NCBI GenBank assembly: GCA_903869595.1
Contig: CAIPZV010000075.1
Span: forward strand, 22,464-86,463
DNA length: 64,000 nt
DNA from: an uncultured beta proteobacterium
GTDB lineage: Bacteria > Pseudomonadota > Gammaproteobacteria > Burkholderiales > Burkholderiaceae_C
Direction of reading: 5' to 3'
A program made the position numbers and the translations under genes. This document shows positions 46,350-54,641 of the stretch, one piece after another. The notes under the pieces were generated by a model. That model was not told the DNA's origin and searched no databases. It saw only the letters and a list, made by a program, of their open reading frames with translations. How positions within the stretch are numbered: the first letter of the stretch is position 1; each line of letters starts with the position of its first letter.

Positions 46350-47574
46350 GGATCGCCACCACCGGGTCTAAACGCGCAGCCCGCAGCGCGGGGGCCAGGG
46401 CCGACAGCAAGCCCGTCAAACTGGCCAGCGCCAGCGCCTGCACAAACAGCGCGCTATCCATGACCATCGCAAACATGATGCTGCCATCGGCGTTGCGCAT
46501 ATAGCGCTGCCACAACACCATGGCCAGTGCGCCAATCAGCGCACCTACCAAGGCACCCGCCAAGCCCAGCAAGCCGCCTTGCAATAAGAACACCCGCATC
46601 ACCTGCGCCCGCCGTACGCCCATGGCACGCAAGATGCCGATCTCGCGGGAGCGCTGCACCACCGACACCACTAGCACGCTGGCTATACCAAAGCCGACCG
46701 ACAAGGCCACAAAAAAGCGGATGGCGGTATTGGCCGTGGTCTGTGCGCGCACGGCGGTAAAAAACTGCTCGTTGGTTTTGATCCAGCTATCGGCCTCCAA
46801 ACCGGTATGGCTTTGGATTTGTTGCGCCACGCTTTCGGCGGCATAAATATCGTGCAGCGTGAGGTCTAGGATAGAGGCGCCACCGGCCAAGCCGAACAGG
46901 CTTTGCGCGGTACGCATGGCCATGAACACATTGCGGCTGTTGGCGCCTTTGTTGCCCAGGTCAAAAATACCGGCCAGCTTGAGCGTCATCACCGTGCCGC
47001 CCACGGTGGCAATACGCAGCGGGTCGCCTGGCACCACGCCCAGGTCGGCGGCTAGTTCGGTGCCTATCAGCAAACTGTCACTGCCGATGTCGGACCTGCC
47101 CCGCACCATTTTGTCGGGCAAGGCGATGATTTGAAAATACAAGTCCGGCACCATGCCCACCACTGACACTGAACGGCTGGCCTCGCCCCGCGTGACCAGC
47201 GCCGCACCTAGCACCGCGGGCGAGACCAGCTTGACTTCCGGCATGGCCTGCAATTGCAGCAGCAGGCTTTGCCACTGGTCTATGCCTTTGACGCGCTGCA
47301 AGGGAATTTGCATATCGGCCACTTCCACGCTGCCGGGCTCCACGCCCTGCATTCGCGCCCGCTCTTTGGGGCCCAGCACCTGGATATGCGCTTGCCCGGT
47401 CAGCACCCGATTCACAAAATTGGCCTGCAAACCATTGAGCAGTGCCGACATAAAAATAATCACCGCCACGCCAATGGCAATACCCACCACGATAAACAAA
47501 GTCTGAATCCGCCCTTCGCGCAAAAAGCGCCATGCCACCAGCACCTCGAAAGGCAAGAAATCGCTGTGCTTCAT
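46342..47574 (-). CDS. ABC exporter permease (FtsX-like, MacB type)
   Basis: 410 residues: a first transmembrane helix near residues 22-48 ([25 protein letters not shown]), a large periplasmic domain, then three C-terminal helices typical of MacB/LolC/FtsX ([50 protein letters not shown], and a last helix). Works with the ATPase and the adaptor next door in export of a lipid, peptide or macrolide-type substrate. The ATG overlaps the adaptor's stop (ATGA at 47571-47574). Confidence 0.93.
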   Translation of the reverse strand: MKHSDFLPFEVLVAWRFLREGRIQTLFIVVGIAIGVAVIIFMSALLNGLQANFVNRVLTGQAHIQVLGPKERARMQGVEPGSVEVADMQIPLQRVKGIDQWQSLLLQLQAMPEVKLVSPAVLGAALVTRGEASRSVSVVGMVPDLYFQIIALPDKMVRGRSDIGSDSLLIGTELAADLGVVPGDPLRIATVGGTVMTLKLAGIFDLGNKGANSRNVFMAMRTAQSLFGLAGGASILDLTLHDIYAAESVAQQIQSHTGLEADSWIKTNEQFFTAVRAQTTANTAIRFFVALSVGFGIASVLVVSVVQRSREIGILRAMGVRRAQVMRVFLLQGGLLGLAGALVGALIGALAMVLWQRYMRNADGSIMFAMVMDSALFVQALALASLTGLLSALAPALRAARLDPVVAIRA

Positions 47575-48782
47575 GGCAGCGCCTGCCGTATGCGATCGCC
47601 CTCGTGTACGGTACTTTGCGCTACGGGCACCAAGCGATCACCCGCCTGCAAGCCAGACACGATTTCCACCCGGCCCTGGGCTTGTAAACCCGGCACCACC
47701 GCTTGGCGCAGCGCGCGGCCGTCGCGCAGCAGCAATACCCAGGACGCCGCTTGGTTGGCATCGTGCAGCGCCGCTAGGGGAATATGCAGGGCCTGCGGCT
47801 TGCGTGCTACTTCAATGTCCACCGACACCGTCATGTCCTGGCGCAACTGCACCACTGCGTCGGTCACGTCCAGACGCACTTCGATAGCGCCACGCTGCGG
47901 GTCTACGGCCGGGTTGATAAAGGCCACGCGCGCCGCAAATTTTTGTTCGGCGAACGCATCCGCTGAAGCCAAAGCGTTTTGCCCGGCGTGCAACCACTTG
48001 AGGTTTTTTTCGTCAATTTGCAGCACTAGTTGCATTGCGCCTTGCGGCGACAGCACCAGCAGCACTTTGCCCGGCTGCACACCATCGCCAGCCTCCACAT
48101 TGCGCGCCATCACGATGCCATCGACGGGCGCGCTGATGCGGCTGTAGCGCAAGCGTGCCTGCGCGGTTTGCGATGCCGCTTGCGCTTGGCGCAATGCGGC
48201 TTGGGCGCTAGCAGTCTCTGCGCCCTGCGACTGCAAACTGGCGCGCTGGTGAGCCGCGATGGTGACCTGGGTTTGCGCCAAGTCCAGGGAGCGTTGCGCT
48301 TCTTCAGTGGCAGCGGCGCCATAAAAGCCTTGGGCGAACAGCTCTTGCGCGCGCGCCGCCGTGCGCTGCGCGCCGCGCAGATAGAGCTGCGCCTGCGCCA
48401 CGGCCTGGTCGGCCAGCGGTTGTTTCAGCTCGGCCAGCAAACGCAAATTGCTAGCCGCCAATTGCTCGGCAGCAGCGGCCTGCGCCAGATTGGCCTGCAA
48501 CTCGCTGCTATCCATCTCCAACAGCAATTGCCCGCGCTTGACCGCCTGGCCTTCTGCCACCATGACCGCGCGTACCGTGCCGGTAATTTGCGCGCCCAAG
48601 TTGATGCGGTGCGCCGTCTCCACGCGCCCGCTGGCCACGATGGTGTGCACCAAAGTGCTTTGCACCACCGGCTCTAAGCTGATTTGCGGACCCAGCCATT
48701 GGCCGTAGCCAAAATAGGCCAGCCCACCAGCTGCCGATAAACCTGCGACCCACCAGCCCAGCGCCCGCATCTTTATGGCCAT
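47571..48782 (-). CDS. Periplasmic adaptor (MFP/HlyD family)
   Basis: About 403 residues with an N-terminal membrane anchor (MAIKMRALGWWVAGLSAAGGLAYFGYG) and a membrane fusion protein layout: a lipoyl-like half (QITGTVRAVMVAEGQAVKRGQLLLEMDSSELQANLAQAAAAEQLAASNL), a long Ala/Gln/Glu-rich coiled-coil hairpin, the second lipoyl half (ISAPVDGIVMARNVEAGDGVQPGK), and beta-barrel strands. It bridges an inner-membrane transporter to an outer-membrane channel such as TolC, which is not in the window. The start is ATG 48782; the frame extends to 48848 without a better signal. Confidence 0.92.
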   Translation of the reverse strand: MAIKMRALGWWVAGLSAAGGLAYFGYGQWLGPQISLEPVVQSTLVHTIVASGRVETAHRINLGAQITGTVRAVMVAEGQAVKRGQLLLEMDSSELQANLAQAAAAEQLAASNLRLLAELKQPLADQAVAQAQLYLRGAQRTAARAQELFAQGFYGAAATEEAQRSLDLAQTQVTIAAHQRASLQSQGAETASAQAALRQAQAASQTAQARLRYSRISAPVDGIVMARNVEAGDGVQPGKVLLVLSPQGAMQLVLQIDEKNLKWLHAGQNALASADAFAEQKFAARVAFINPAVDPQRGAIEVRLDVTDAVVQLRQDMTVSVDIEVARKPQALHIPLAALHDANQAASWVLLLRDGRALRQAVVPGLQAQGRVEIVSGLQAGDRLVPVAQSTVHEGDRIRQALP

Positions 48783-48807
48783 AGCGCAAACCTCGCTAAC
48801 CCAAGCC

Positions 48808-49056
48808 TCATGCAGCTTCAAAGCGCGCCAGCACCGTCCCCGCACCAAAGCTGTCGCCGTCCTGCACGGCTATCGTGGTGATATGCCCGTCCTCCGGCGC
48901 TTCCACGTCGATAGCGGCTTTGACTAGCACCACGGTCGCCAGTACCTGCCCTTTGCGCACCGGCACGCCGGGCGCCACCAGCCATTTATCTAGCAGCGCA
49001 TGGGCTTCTTCCTGCCCGCCGGTCCACACCGAGGCGGGTAATTGGATGTCCATCAT
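48808..49056 (-). CDS. Stand-alone lipoyl-domain protein
   Basis: 82 residues, a single biotinyl/lipoyl-attachment domain: GVPVRKGQVLATVVLVKAAIDVEAPEDGHIT, with Lys46 as the predicted lipoylation site. The usual D/E-K-A lipoylation context is replaced by LVKA. The ATG overlaps the E1-beta stop (ATGATG/TGA at 49053-49056), so it is coupled to the dehydrogenase subunit. An acyltransferase (E2 catalytic) domain, normally fused to this, is absent here and not found downstream, where an exporter begins 25 bases later. It may supply the lipoyl arm to an E2 made elsewhere. Confidence 0.85.
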   Translation of the reverse strand: MMDIQLPASVWTGGQEEAHALLDKWLVAPGVPVRKGQVLATVVLVKAAIDVEAPEDGHITTIAVQDGDSFGAGTVLARFEAA

Positions 49057-50093
49057 GCGGCCACCGCCCTGGCCAGCTTGCCCACCAGCAGAGACTGCGC
49101 GGCCTGCACGATGTCGGTCACTTGCGGAATCACAAATTGCTCTAAAGGGCGGCTATAAGGAATCGGCACATTGGGCACCGCCAGGCGCATGACCGGCGCC
49201 TTGAGCGATACAGTGTCCAGGTTCTCGGCGATCAGCGCGGCAATCTCGCCACTCAGGCCAAAGCCCAGGTAGTCTTCATCGGCAATCAACAAACGACCCG
49301 TTTTGCGCACCGATTTGAGAATGGCTTCTTTGTCCAAAGGCACCAGCGTGCGCAAGTCGATCACTTCGGCGTGGATGCTTTGGCCTTGCAGTTCGTGGGC
49401 CGCGAGCATGGCTTTTTGCACCATTTGGCTCAGGCTCACGATGGTCAGGTCCGCGCCCTCACGCATCACTTTGGCTTGGCCTAGTGGGATGGTGTAAGCC
49501 TCTTCGGGCACGGCGTTGCTGCTGCCTTCCAGATAGGACATCCAGGGCAGGCCCATGATGCCTTTGTGGTACATGAACATGACCGGGTTGTCATCACGAA
49601 TCGCCGCCGTCATCAAACCTTTGGCGTCATAGGCATTGGATGGCACCACCACCTTGATACCCGGCATGTGGGCAAAGGTGGAATACAGGCATTGCGAGTG
49701 CTGGGCCGCATCGCCATAACCACCGCCAATGGCCGTGGTCAGCACCACCGGTAATTTCACATGGCCGCCGGACATATAGGTGTTCTTGGCCAGATGGTTG
49801 TAAATCTGGTCCATACACACACCAAAAAAGTCCACAAACATCAGCTCGACGATAGGCCGCAAACCCGCCGCCGCCGCACCCGTGGCCGCGCCGATGAAGG
49901 CGGTTTCCGAGATAGGCGTATCCATGACGCGCTGCGGCCCAAACTTGTCCAGCAAGCCACCGGTCGCGCCAAAGATGCCGCCATAGCTGCCGATGTCCTC
50001 GCCCATTACAAACACCGCTTCGTCGCGCGTCATTTCTTGCGCGATGGCTTCCGAAATGGCTTGCGCCATGGTCAATACGCGTTCTGTTTTCAT
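49053..50093 (-). CDS. 2-oxoacid/acetoin dehydrogenase E1 subunit beta
   Basis: 346 residues, transketolase-like Pyr and C-terminal domains (MAQAISEAIAQEMTRDEAVFVMGEDIGSYGGIFGAT, then TPISETAFIGAATGAAAAGLRPIVELMFVDF and LIADEDYLGFGLSGEIAALIAE). Together with E1 alpha it decarboxylates a 2-oxoacid or cleaves acetoin using thiamine diphosphate and passes the acyl group to lipoate. Acetoin dehydrogenase AcoB and branched-chain/pyruvate E1 beta are close relatives; sequence alone does not decide. Overlaps E1 alpha by 4 bases (ATGA). Confidence 0.92.
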   Translation of the reverse strand: MKTERVLTMAQAISEAIAQEMTRDEAVFVMGEDIGSYGGIFGATGGLLDKFGPQRVMDTPISETAFIGAATGAAAAGLRPIVELMFVDFFGVCMDQIYNHLAKNTYMSGGHVKLPVVLTTAIGGGYGDAAQHSQCLYSTFAHMPGIKVVVPSNAYDAKGLMTAAIRDDNPVMFMYHKGIMGLPWMSYLEGSSNAVPEEAYTIPLGQAKVMREGADLTIVSLSQMVQKAMLAAHELQGQSIHAEVIDLRTLVPLDKEAILKSVRKTGRLLIADEDYLGFGLSGEIAALIAENLDTVSLKAPVMRLAVPNVPIPYSRPLEQFVIPQVTDIVQAAQSLLVGKLARAVAA

Positions 50094-51127
50094 ACTAATG
50101 CCCTCGTGGATGCGTGGTCTTGCACAAAGACATCGGCCAGCGCGTCTTGTGCATTGGGGTATGCGCTGTTGGCAGCGAAAGCAAAGGCACGCGTCACGCG
50201 CTGCTGTGCTTTTTCCACCACCGCGGCTTCCTCCTCGGGGCTCATCAGGCTGCGCTCTTTCAATAGCTTGGACAACAAGCCAATCGGGTCGCGCGCGCGC
50301 AGATGGGCCACTTCATCTTTGGGTCGGTAGCTTTCCGGGTCGCCCTGGAAATGCCCGAAATAGCGGTCGGTACGCACTTCAATAAGCGTGGGGCCGTCAC
50401 CGCGCCTGGCACGCGCGATCGCTGGGGCCATGGCTTCAAACACCGCTACTGCGTCGTTGTCCGCCACGCGGATGCCGGGTATGCCGTAACCCGCTGCGCG
50501 GTCAGTCACCCATTGCACCGAAGTGGCTTTGGCCTTGGGCACCGAAATCGCCCACTGGTTGTCCTCGCACACAAATACCACCGGCAGCTTCCACACCGCT
50601 GCCAAATTCAAGGACTCATGGAAAGCACCCTGGTTGGCTGCGCCTTCACCAAAAAACGCAATGGAGACCCAGTTTTTGCCTAATTTTTTCGCCGCCAGCG
50701 CAGCGCCGCAGGCAATCGGCATGCTCGCGCCGACAATACCGCTGCAACTGAATTTGTGCGCGTTGTCAAACAAATGCATGTGCCCGCCCTTGCCTTTGCC
50801 CAGACCGGTAACCTTGCCAAACATTTCAGCCGTCATGGCGTCCAGCGGCACGCCTTTGGCAATCGCAAAATGGTGCGGCCTATGCGTGCCCACTACCGTG
50901 TCATCGTCACTCAAATGCGCGCAGACGCCCACGGCTACTGGCTCCTGTCCGGCGGCTAAATGCATCTCGCCCGGCACCGGCCCGCCACCGATGTCAAAGG
51001 CCAAACCTTTTTGAATCGCGGGCGGTAATTTGCCCTCCATATACACCGCCGCCATGGTCTCTTCGTAGTAGCGGATCTCGACCATTTTTTCGTACATCCA
51101 CATGAGCTTTTCTTTGCCGATTTGCAT
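50090..51127 (-). CDS. 2-oxoacid/acetoin dehydrogenase E1 subunit alpha
   Basis: 345 residues. TPP-binding region FFGEGAANQGAFHESLNLAAVWKLPVVFVCEDNQWA with the GDG-like GEG...N motif; GTHRPHHFAIAKGV and GKGKGGHMHL are typical for pyruvate/acetoin-type alpha subunits (AcoA, PdhA). The start ATG 51127 has GGAGAG 8 bases upstream; the frame extends to 51256 with no ribosome signal. First of the coupled E1 alpha-E1 beta-lipoyl set, with the Cys/His membrane protein 136 bases upstream. Confidence 0.92.
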   Translation of the reverse strand: MQIGKEKLMWMYEKMVEIRYYEETMAAVYMEGKLPPAIQKGLAFDIGGGPVPGEMHLAAGQEPVAVGVCAHLSDDDTVVGTHRPHHFAIAKGVPLDAMTAEMFGKVTGLGKGKGGHMHLFDNAHKFSCSGIVGASMPIACGAALAAKKLGKNWVSIAFFGEGAANQGAFHESLNLAAVWKLPVVFVCEDNQWAISVPKAKATSVQWVTDRAAGYGIPGIRVADNDAVAVFEAMAPAIARARRGDGPTLIEVRTDRYFGHFQGDPESYRPKDEVAHLRARDPIGLLSKLLKERSLMSPEEEAAVVEKAQQRVTRAFAFAANSAYPNAQDALADVFVQDHASTRALV

Positions 51128-51262
51128 GATGACTCTCCAGAGTAAAAACCGTTCCTGAGTCGCGAAACCATCACGCTTCGTAGGCAACGCCGGGAATAGC
51201 TTCATACTAGGCCGCTGGTCTTTATGGCGCTTGATGTGGGTCAAGCTTTCAAGCACATGGCT

Positions 51263-51760
51263 TCAAAACCGCGTAGAGGGATGGTTGGAATACTCACCCG
51301 TTTGCAACTGCCGCAGTGTTTCGAGCTTGGCGTCAAAGTCAAAGCCTTCGGGTTCTTCAAACTCGACATAGGGCACAGCACTCGCCTTGACCGCTAGTTG
51401 TTTGTGCTGGTGCTTAATCGGACAAAAATAGGCTTCGGTAGCCTGGATGACTTCAGAGGAAAAAGCCGCTACGCCCATGGCGTAAGCGCAATAGCTGCAA
51501 TGCGCTTTGGACACCCAATCGAGGTAACGCAGTTCCTGCCGGTCAAAGGCATTGAACTGCGCGCGGGCTATGCGCGGCAATTTATAAATTGGGAAACAAA
51601 CGTACTGGTACACCCATACCGACAGGTCCAAAAAAACCAAGGGCAGCACCATGCCGTAAATCAAGGGCCCGGTAATGATGTTGATGGGGCGCAGGCGCCG
51701 TACCAGCGCCCACAAGCCCAGCGCGTTATTGGCCGGTCGCTCCGGCGCCTGCGCAGTCAC
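51263..51760 (-). CDS. Hypothetical membrane protein with Cys/His motifs
   Basis: 165 residues. One or two hydrophobic segments near residues 28-60 (INIITGPLIYGMVLPLVFLDLSVWVYQYVCFP). Then a Cys/His region: LDWVSKAHCSYCAYAMGVAAF and, ~20 residues on, AYFCPIKHQHKQL, which could bind a metal. The C-terminal part is acidic. I do not recognise a named family. It lies between the universal stress protein (12 bases) and E1 alpha, on the same strand. Confidence 0.7.
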   Translation of the reverse strand: MTAQAPERPANNALGLWALVRRLRPINIITGPLIYGMVLPLVFLDLSVWVYQYVCFPIYKLPRIARAQFNAFDRQELRYLDWVSKAHCSYCAYAMGVAAFSSEVIQATEAYFCPIKHQHKQLAVKASAVPYVEFEEPEGFDFDAKLETLRQLQTGEYSNHPSTRF

Positions 51761-51772
51761 TGGCGCCCGCCC

Positions 51773-52198
51773 TTACTTGACCAGCGTAACCGGCAACTTG
51801 CTGGCGCTGGCCACGCGCTGCGATACCGAGCCCAGCAGTAGGTCGCCAAAAGTGGAGCGTCCTTTGGCGCCGAGCACGATCAAATCAAACTTGCCTGACT
51901 TGGCAGTTTTGATGATTTCTTCTGCCACATGCCCGGTTTTGATAATCATGTCATGCGCCACCTCGGCCTTATCCAGCAACTTGCGGGCGGATTGCAAGTC
52001 TTTGTCGCTCAGCTCGCGCAAATAGTCGGCCAGTGCGCCCTTGGGCGTGAACTTTTTCATGTGCTTGAAGGCGGTGTCGTCGTGGACAGAAATCAAAGTA
52101 ATCTTGGACTTGGCGCGCACTGCGGCGACCAATTGGGCCGCATATTCGGTGGCGCGCAAAGCGCTGGGGGAGCCGTCAACGGCGACAAGAATTTTCAT
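51773..52198 (-). CDS. Universal stress protein (UspA family)
   Basis: 141 residues, one Usp domain: KILVAVDGSPSALRATEYAAQL at the start and the ATP-binding motif G-x2-G-x9-G-S in LGAKGRSTFGDLLLGSVSQRVAS near the end. Such proteins bind ATP and are made under stress; the exact role here is unknown. It opens the minus-strand run that continues with the Cys/His protein and the E1 genes. Confidence 0.93.
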   Translation of the reverse strand: MKILVAVDGSPSALRATEYAAQLVAAVRAKSKITLISVHDDTAFKHMKKFTPKGALADYLRELSDKDLQSARKLLDKAEVAHDMIIKTGHVAEEIIKTAKSGKFDLIVLGAKGRSTFGDLLLGSVSQRVASASKLPVTLVK

Positions 52199-52291
52199 GG
52201 TGCTGTCCTGTAGGGAGAAGTCCCCAGCCTAAGCGCGAGCGCCCGCGCTGTGTCTGCGCTAGATCAGACAATGGACACTTCGCTAGCCCAA

Positions 52292-52323
52292 ATGGATTGC
52301 TTGGCTGCACTTGCAATGACGGA
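52292..52323 (-). repeat. Half copy of a palindromic interspersed repeat
   Basis: On the minus strand this reads TCCGTCATTGCAAGTGCAG..AAGCAATCCATT, the left arm of the same repeat family found complete inside the BCCP-carboxyltransferase gene at 56149-56241. Only one arm is present here, in the spacer between usp and betC. Confidence 0.7.
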
Positions 52324-52401
52324 TTTGGACTTTTGCGAAGCTTCTCTATCGGTCTGACCCGCAAGCTACCATCAGCGTTTTTAGCCCAGCCCCACCGCCC
52401 C

Positions 52402-53928
52402 ATGCGCACCTTGCCCAAGCCCCCGAACATTCTTTTCATCATGACCGACCAGATGGCCGCGCCCTTGCTGCCGCTGCACGATCCAGCATCCAAGATCCAG
52501 ATGCCGCACCTGAGCCGCCTGGCGCGCGAGGGGGTAGTGTTTGATTCGGCCTACTGCAATAGCCCGCTGTGCGCCCCATCGCGCTTTAGCCTGGTAACCG
52601 GGCAGCTGCCCTCGCGCATCGGCGGCTACGACAACGCGGCGGACCTGGCAGCCGACATCCCCACCTATGCGCACTACCTGCGCAATTTGGGCTACCACAC
52701 CGCTTTGTCGGGCAAGATGCATTTTTGCGGGCCGGACCAGTTACACGGCTACGAAGAACGCCTGACCAGCGACATCTACCCCGCCGATTACGGCTGGACG
52801 GTGAACTGGGACGCGCTGGAAACGCGGCCTAGCTGGTACCACAATATGTCCTCGGTGCTGCAAGCGGGGCCTTGCGTGCGCACCAATCAACTGGACTTTG
52901 ACGAGGAAGTGGTGTTCAAAGCGCGCCAGTACCTCTATGACCATGTGCGCAACACACCCAAGCAGCCTTTTTGCCTGACGGTATCCATGACGCATCCGCA
53001 CGACCCCTACACCATCCCCGCCGAGTTTTGGGACTTGTACGAGGGCGTGGACATCCCGTTGCCCAGCCACACGATTGCGCAAGATGCGCAAGACGCGCAC
53101 TCCCAACGCCTGCTCAAAGTGATGGATTTATGGGACAAGCCTTTGGCCGCTGAAGCGATTGCACGCGCCCGCCGCGCCTACTTTGGCGCCTGCACTTATG
53201 TGGACAGCAAAGTAGGCGAATTGCTGAAAACACTGAATGCGTGCGGTTTGGGCGAAGACACCATCGTGGTCTTTTCGGGCGACCACGGCGACATGCTGGG
53301 CGAGCGCGGGCTTTGGTACAAGATGCACTGGTTTGAAATGGCCGCCCGCGTGCCCCTCATCATCCACGCACCCGCCCGCTTTGCACCACGCAAAGTGGCG
53401 CACAGCGTGTCCACCATTGATCTGCTACCTACCTTTGTAGCCCTGGCCGGTGGGGCTGTCGATGCGCAATTGCATCTGGATGGGCGCTCTTTGGTACCGC
53501 ATTTGCAGGGCACAGGCGGCCACGACGAAGTAATAGGCGAATACATGGCCGAAGGCACGAAAACCCCGCTCTTCATGGTTCGGCGCGGACCCTGGAAATT
53601 TATCTATAGCCAAGACGATATTTGCATGCTGTATCACTTGCCCGATGACCCGCAGGAACTGCACAACCTGGCCGGTGATACGGCCCATGCGGACACGCTG
53701 CACGGCTTTATGCAAGAAGTGGCTGCGCGCTGGGACATACCCACACTGCACGCGCAAGTGCTGGCCAGTCAACGGCGCCGGCGCTTAGTTGGCAGCGCGC
53801 TGGCTAAAGGTAAACGCACTTCTTGGGATCACCAGCCGGTGGTGGATGCGACGCAGCAATATATGCGTAACCATATGGATTTGGATGATTTAGAGCGGCG
53901 GGCACGGTATCCGCAAGTCTTAAGTTAA
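52402..53928 (+). CDS. betC: Choline-sulfatase
   Basis: Hydrolyses choline-O-sulfate to choline and sulfate. 508 residues, close to the ~512 of Sinorhizobium BetC. Sulfatase signature C-A-P-S-R at residues 57-61 (Cys57 would be oxidised to formylglycine), preceded by IMTDQM (metal Asp) and followed by the metal site SGDHGDMLGERGLWYKMHWFE. The end, TSWDHQPVVDATQQYMRNHMDLDDLERRARYPQ, is the choline-sulfatase C-terminal domain (Choline_sulf_C). No signal peptide, so cytoplasmic. The start ATG 52402 suits the family. No betAB or choline transporter is beside it. Confidence 0.92.
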   Translation: MRTLPKPPNILFIMTDQMAAPLLPLHDPASKIQMPHLSRLAREGVVFDSAYCNSPLCAPSRFSLVTGQLPSRIGGYDNAADLAADIPTYAHYLRNLGYHTALSGKMHFCGPDQLHGYEERLTSDIYPADYGWTVNWDALETRPSWYHNMSSVLQAGPCVRTNQLDFDEEVVFKARQYLYDHVRNTPKQPFCLTVSMTHPHDPYTIPAEFWDLYEGVDIPLPSHTIAQDAQDAHSQRLLKVMDLWDKPLAAEAIARARRAYFGACTYVDSKVGELLKTLNACGLGEDTIVVFSGDHGDMLGERGLWYKMHWFEMAARVPLIIHAPARFAPRKVAHSVSTIDLLPTFVALAGGAVDAQLHLDGRSLVPHLQGTGGHDEVIGEYMAEGTKTPLFMVRRGPWKFIYSQDDICMLYHLPDDPQELHNLAGDTAHADTLHGFMQEVAARWDIPTLHAQVLASQRRRRLVGSALAKGKRTSWDHQPVVDATQQYMRNHMDLDDLERRARYPQVLS

Positions 53929-53950
53929 GTGCAAGGTTTCGGCCTTGCTG

Positions 53951-53998
53951 GCCGCCTCACTTTTCTTTGCTTCGCCAAAGAAAGTAAGCAAAGAAAAG
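53951..53998. repeat. Hairpin repeat, copy 1
   Basis: CACTTTTCTTTG-cttcgc-CAAAG followed by AAAGTAAGCAAAGAAAAG; the first part can fold into a stem. It is near-identical to the copy at 54033-54078. The pattern is common in Comamonadaceae intergenic DNA; here it directly follows the betC stop and may also end transcription. Confidence 0.8.
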
Positions 53999-54032
53999 AT
54001 GATTTTTTGTGCCTAGATTTGGCCTGCCGCCG

Positions 54033-54078
54033 GCCTCACTTTTCTTTGCTTCGCCAAAGAAAAGTAAGCAAAAGAAAG
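54033..54078. repeat. Hairpin repeat, copy 2
   Basis: Contains a perfect 11-base stem ACTTTTCTTTG (54038-54048) and CAAAGAAAAGT (54055-54065) with loop CTTCGC. Flanked by the same words as copy 1 (GTAAGCAAA...AGAAAG), about 80 bases downstream of it. Confidence 0.85.
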
Positions 54079-54504
54079 GCGAGCCAAAGGCCGTGGCCCT
54101 GCGGGCTACCTTGCGCTACTCGCATCGCCCGGGGTCGGGCGCAAACTCGCTACGCTCAGACAAGCGCCCGCCCTGATCCGGTCGCCGCTGCGTTGCTCAG
54201 CACGGCCTATGGCAGCGAGGGCCCCGCGTGTGCTCGTTCGCTGCGCTCACCTTGCACACGATTGCACTGACGAAGCGAGCGCTGCTGACGCAGCAGCCGC
54301 TACATCAGTCGCTCCGGCTACTGCTACCAGCGCATACGCCGCCTAAACCGTCGCAGTAACCAGCACCTCAGTCGCGCCGCGCCAAAACGCAAGCCGTTGA
54401 CTACGACTGCCCCATTCACCAATCTAGACGGACAAACCCGCACCGCAACCTCGCGCACCAACACCCCTAACCGGCCCAAAAAAGCAAAATTGGGTGTTTA
54501 AGCT

Positions 54505-54533
54505 CCCCTTCACCCCCCGAGGGGGTGAAGGGG
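54505..54533. terminator. Strong GC hairpin
   Basis: CCCCTTCACCCCC (54505-54517) and GGGGGTGAAGGGG (54521-54533) form a perfect 13-base stem with a 3-base loop. It lies downstream of the asparaginase gene (minus strand, ends 54642) and could be its terminator, although no U-tract follows it on either strand. Confidence 0.45.
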
Positions 54534-54641
54534 CGGGGGGGAAGCGGGGGACAAAAAAAAGGTGCATGTACAAAAAGCCCCACAGAGAAAACCTGACCCA
54601 AAAACTAAATTTCGCCCAATTAGCCAGGAGCGCAGCGCCAC

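Larger units (their letters stand above)
53929..54641. other. Non-coding stretch with hairpin repeats
   Basis: About 710 bases between betC and the asparaginase gene. It holds two copies of a hairpin repeat (53951-53998 and 54033-54078) and a strong GC hairpin at 54505-54533. Between these, 54080-54420 is GC-rich with many CGCTCGCTACGC-like words and no convincing reading frame. The short frames here have no protein-like composition. Confidence 0.7.

Noticed and set aside
54080..54420. Possible structured RNA gene in the GC-rich repeat region
   Set aside because: I looked for RNase P, tmRNA, SRP and tRNA patterns and found none; only repeated GC words.
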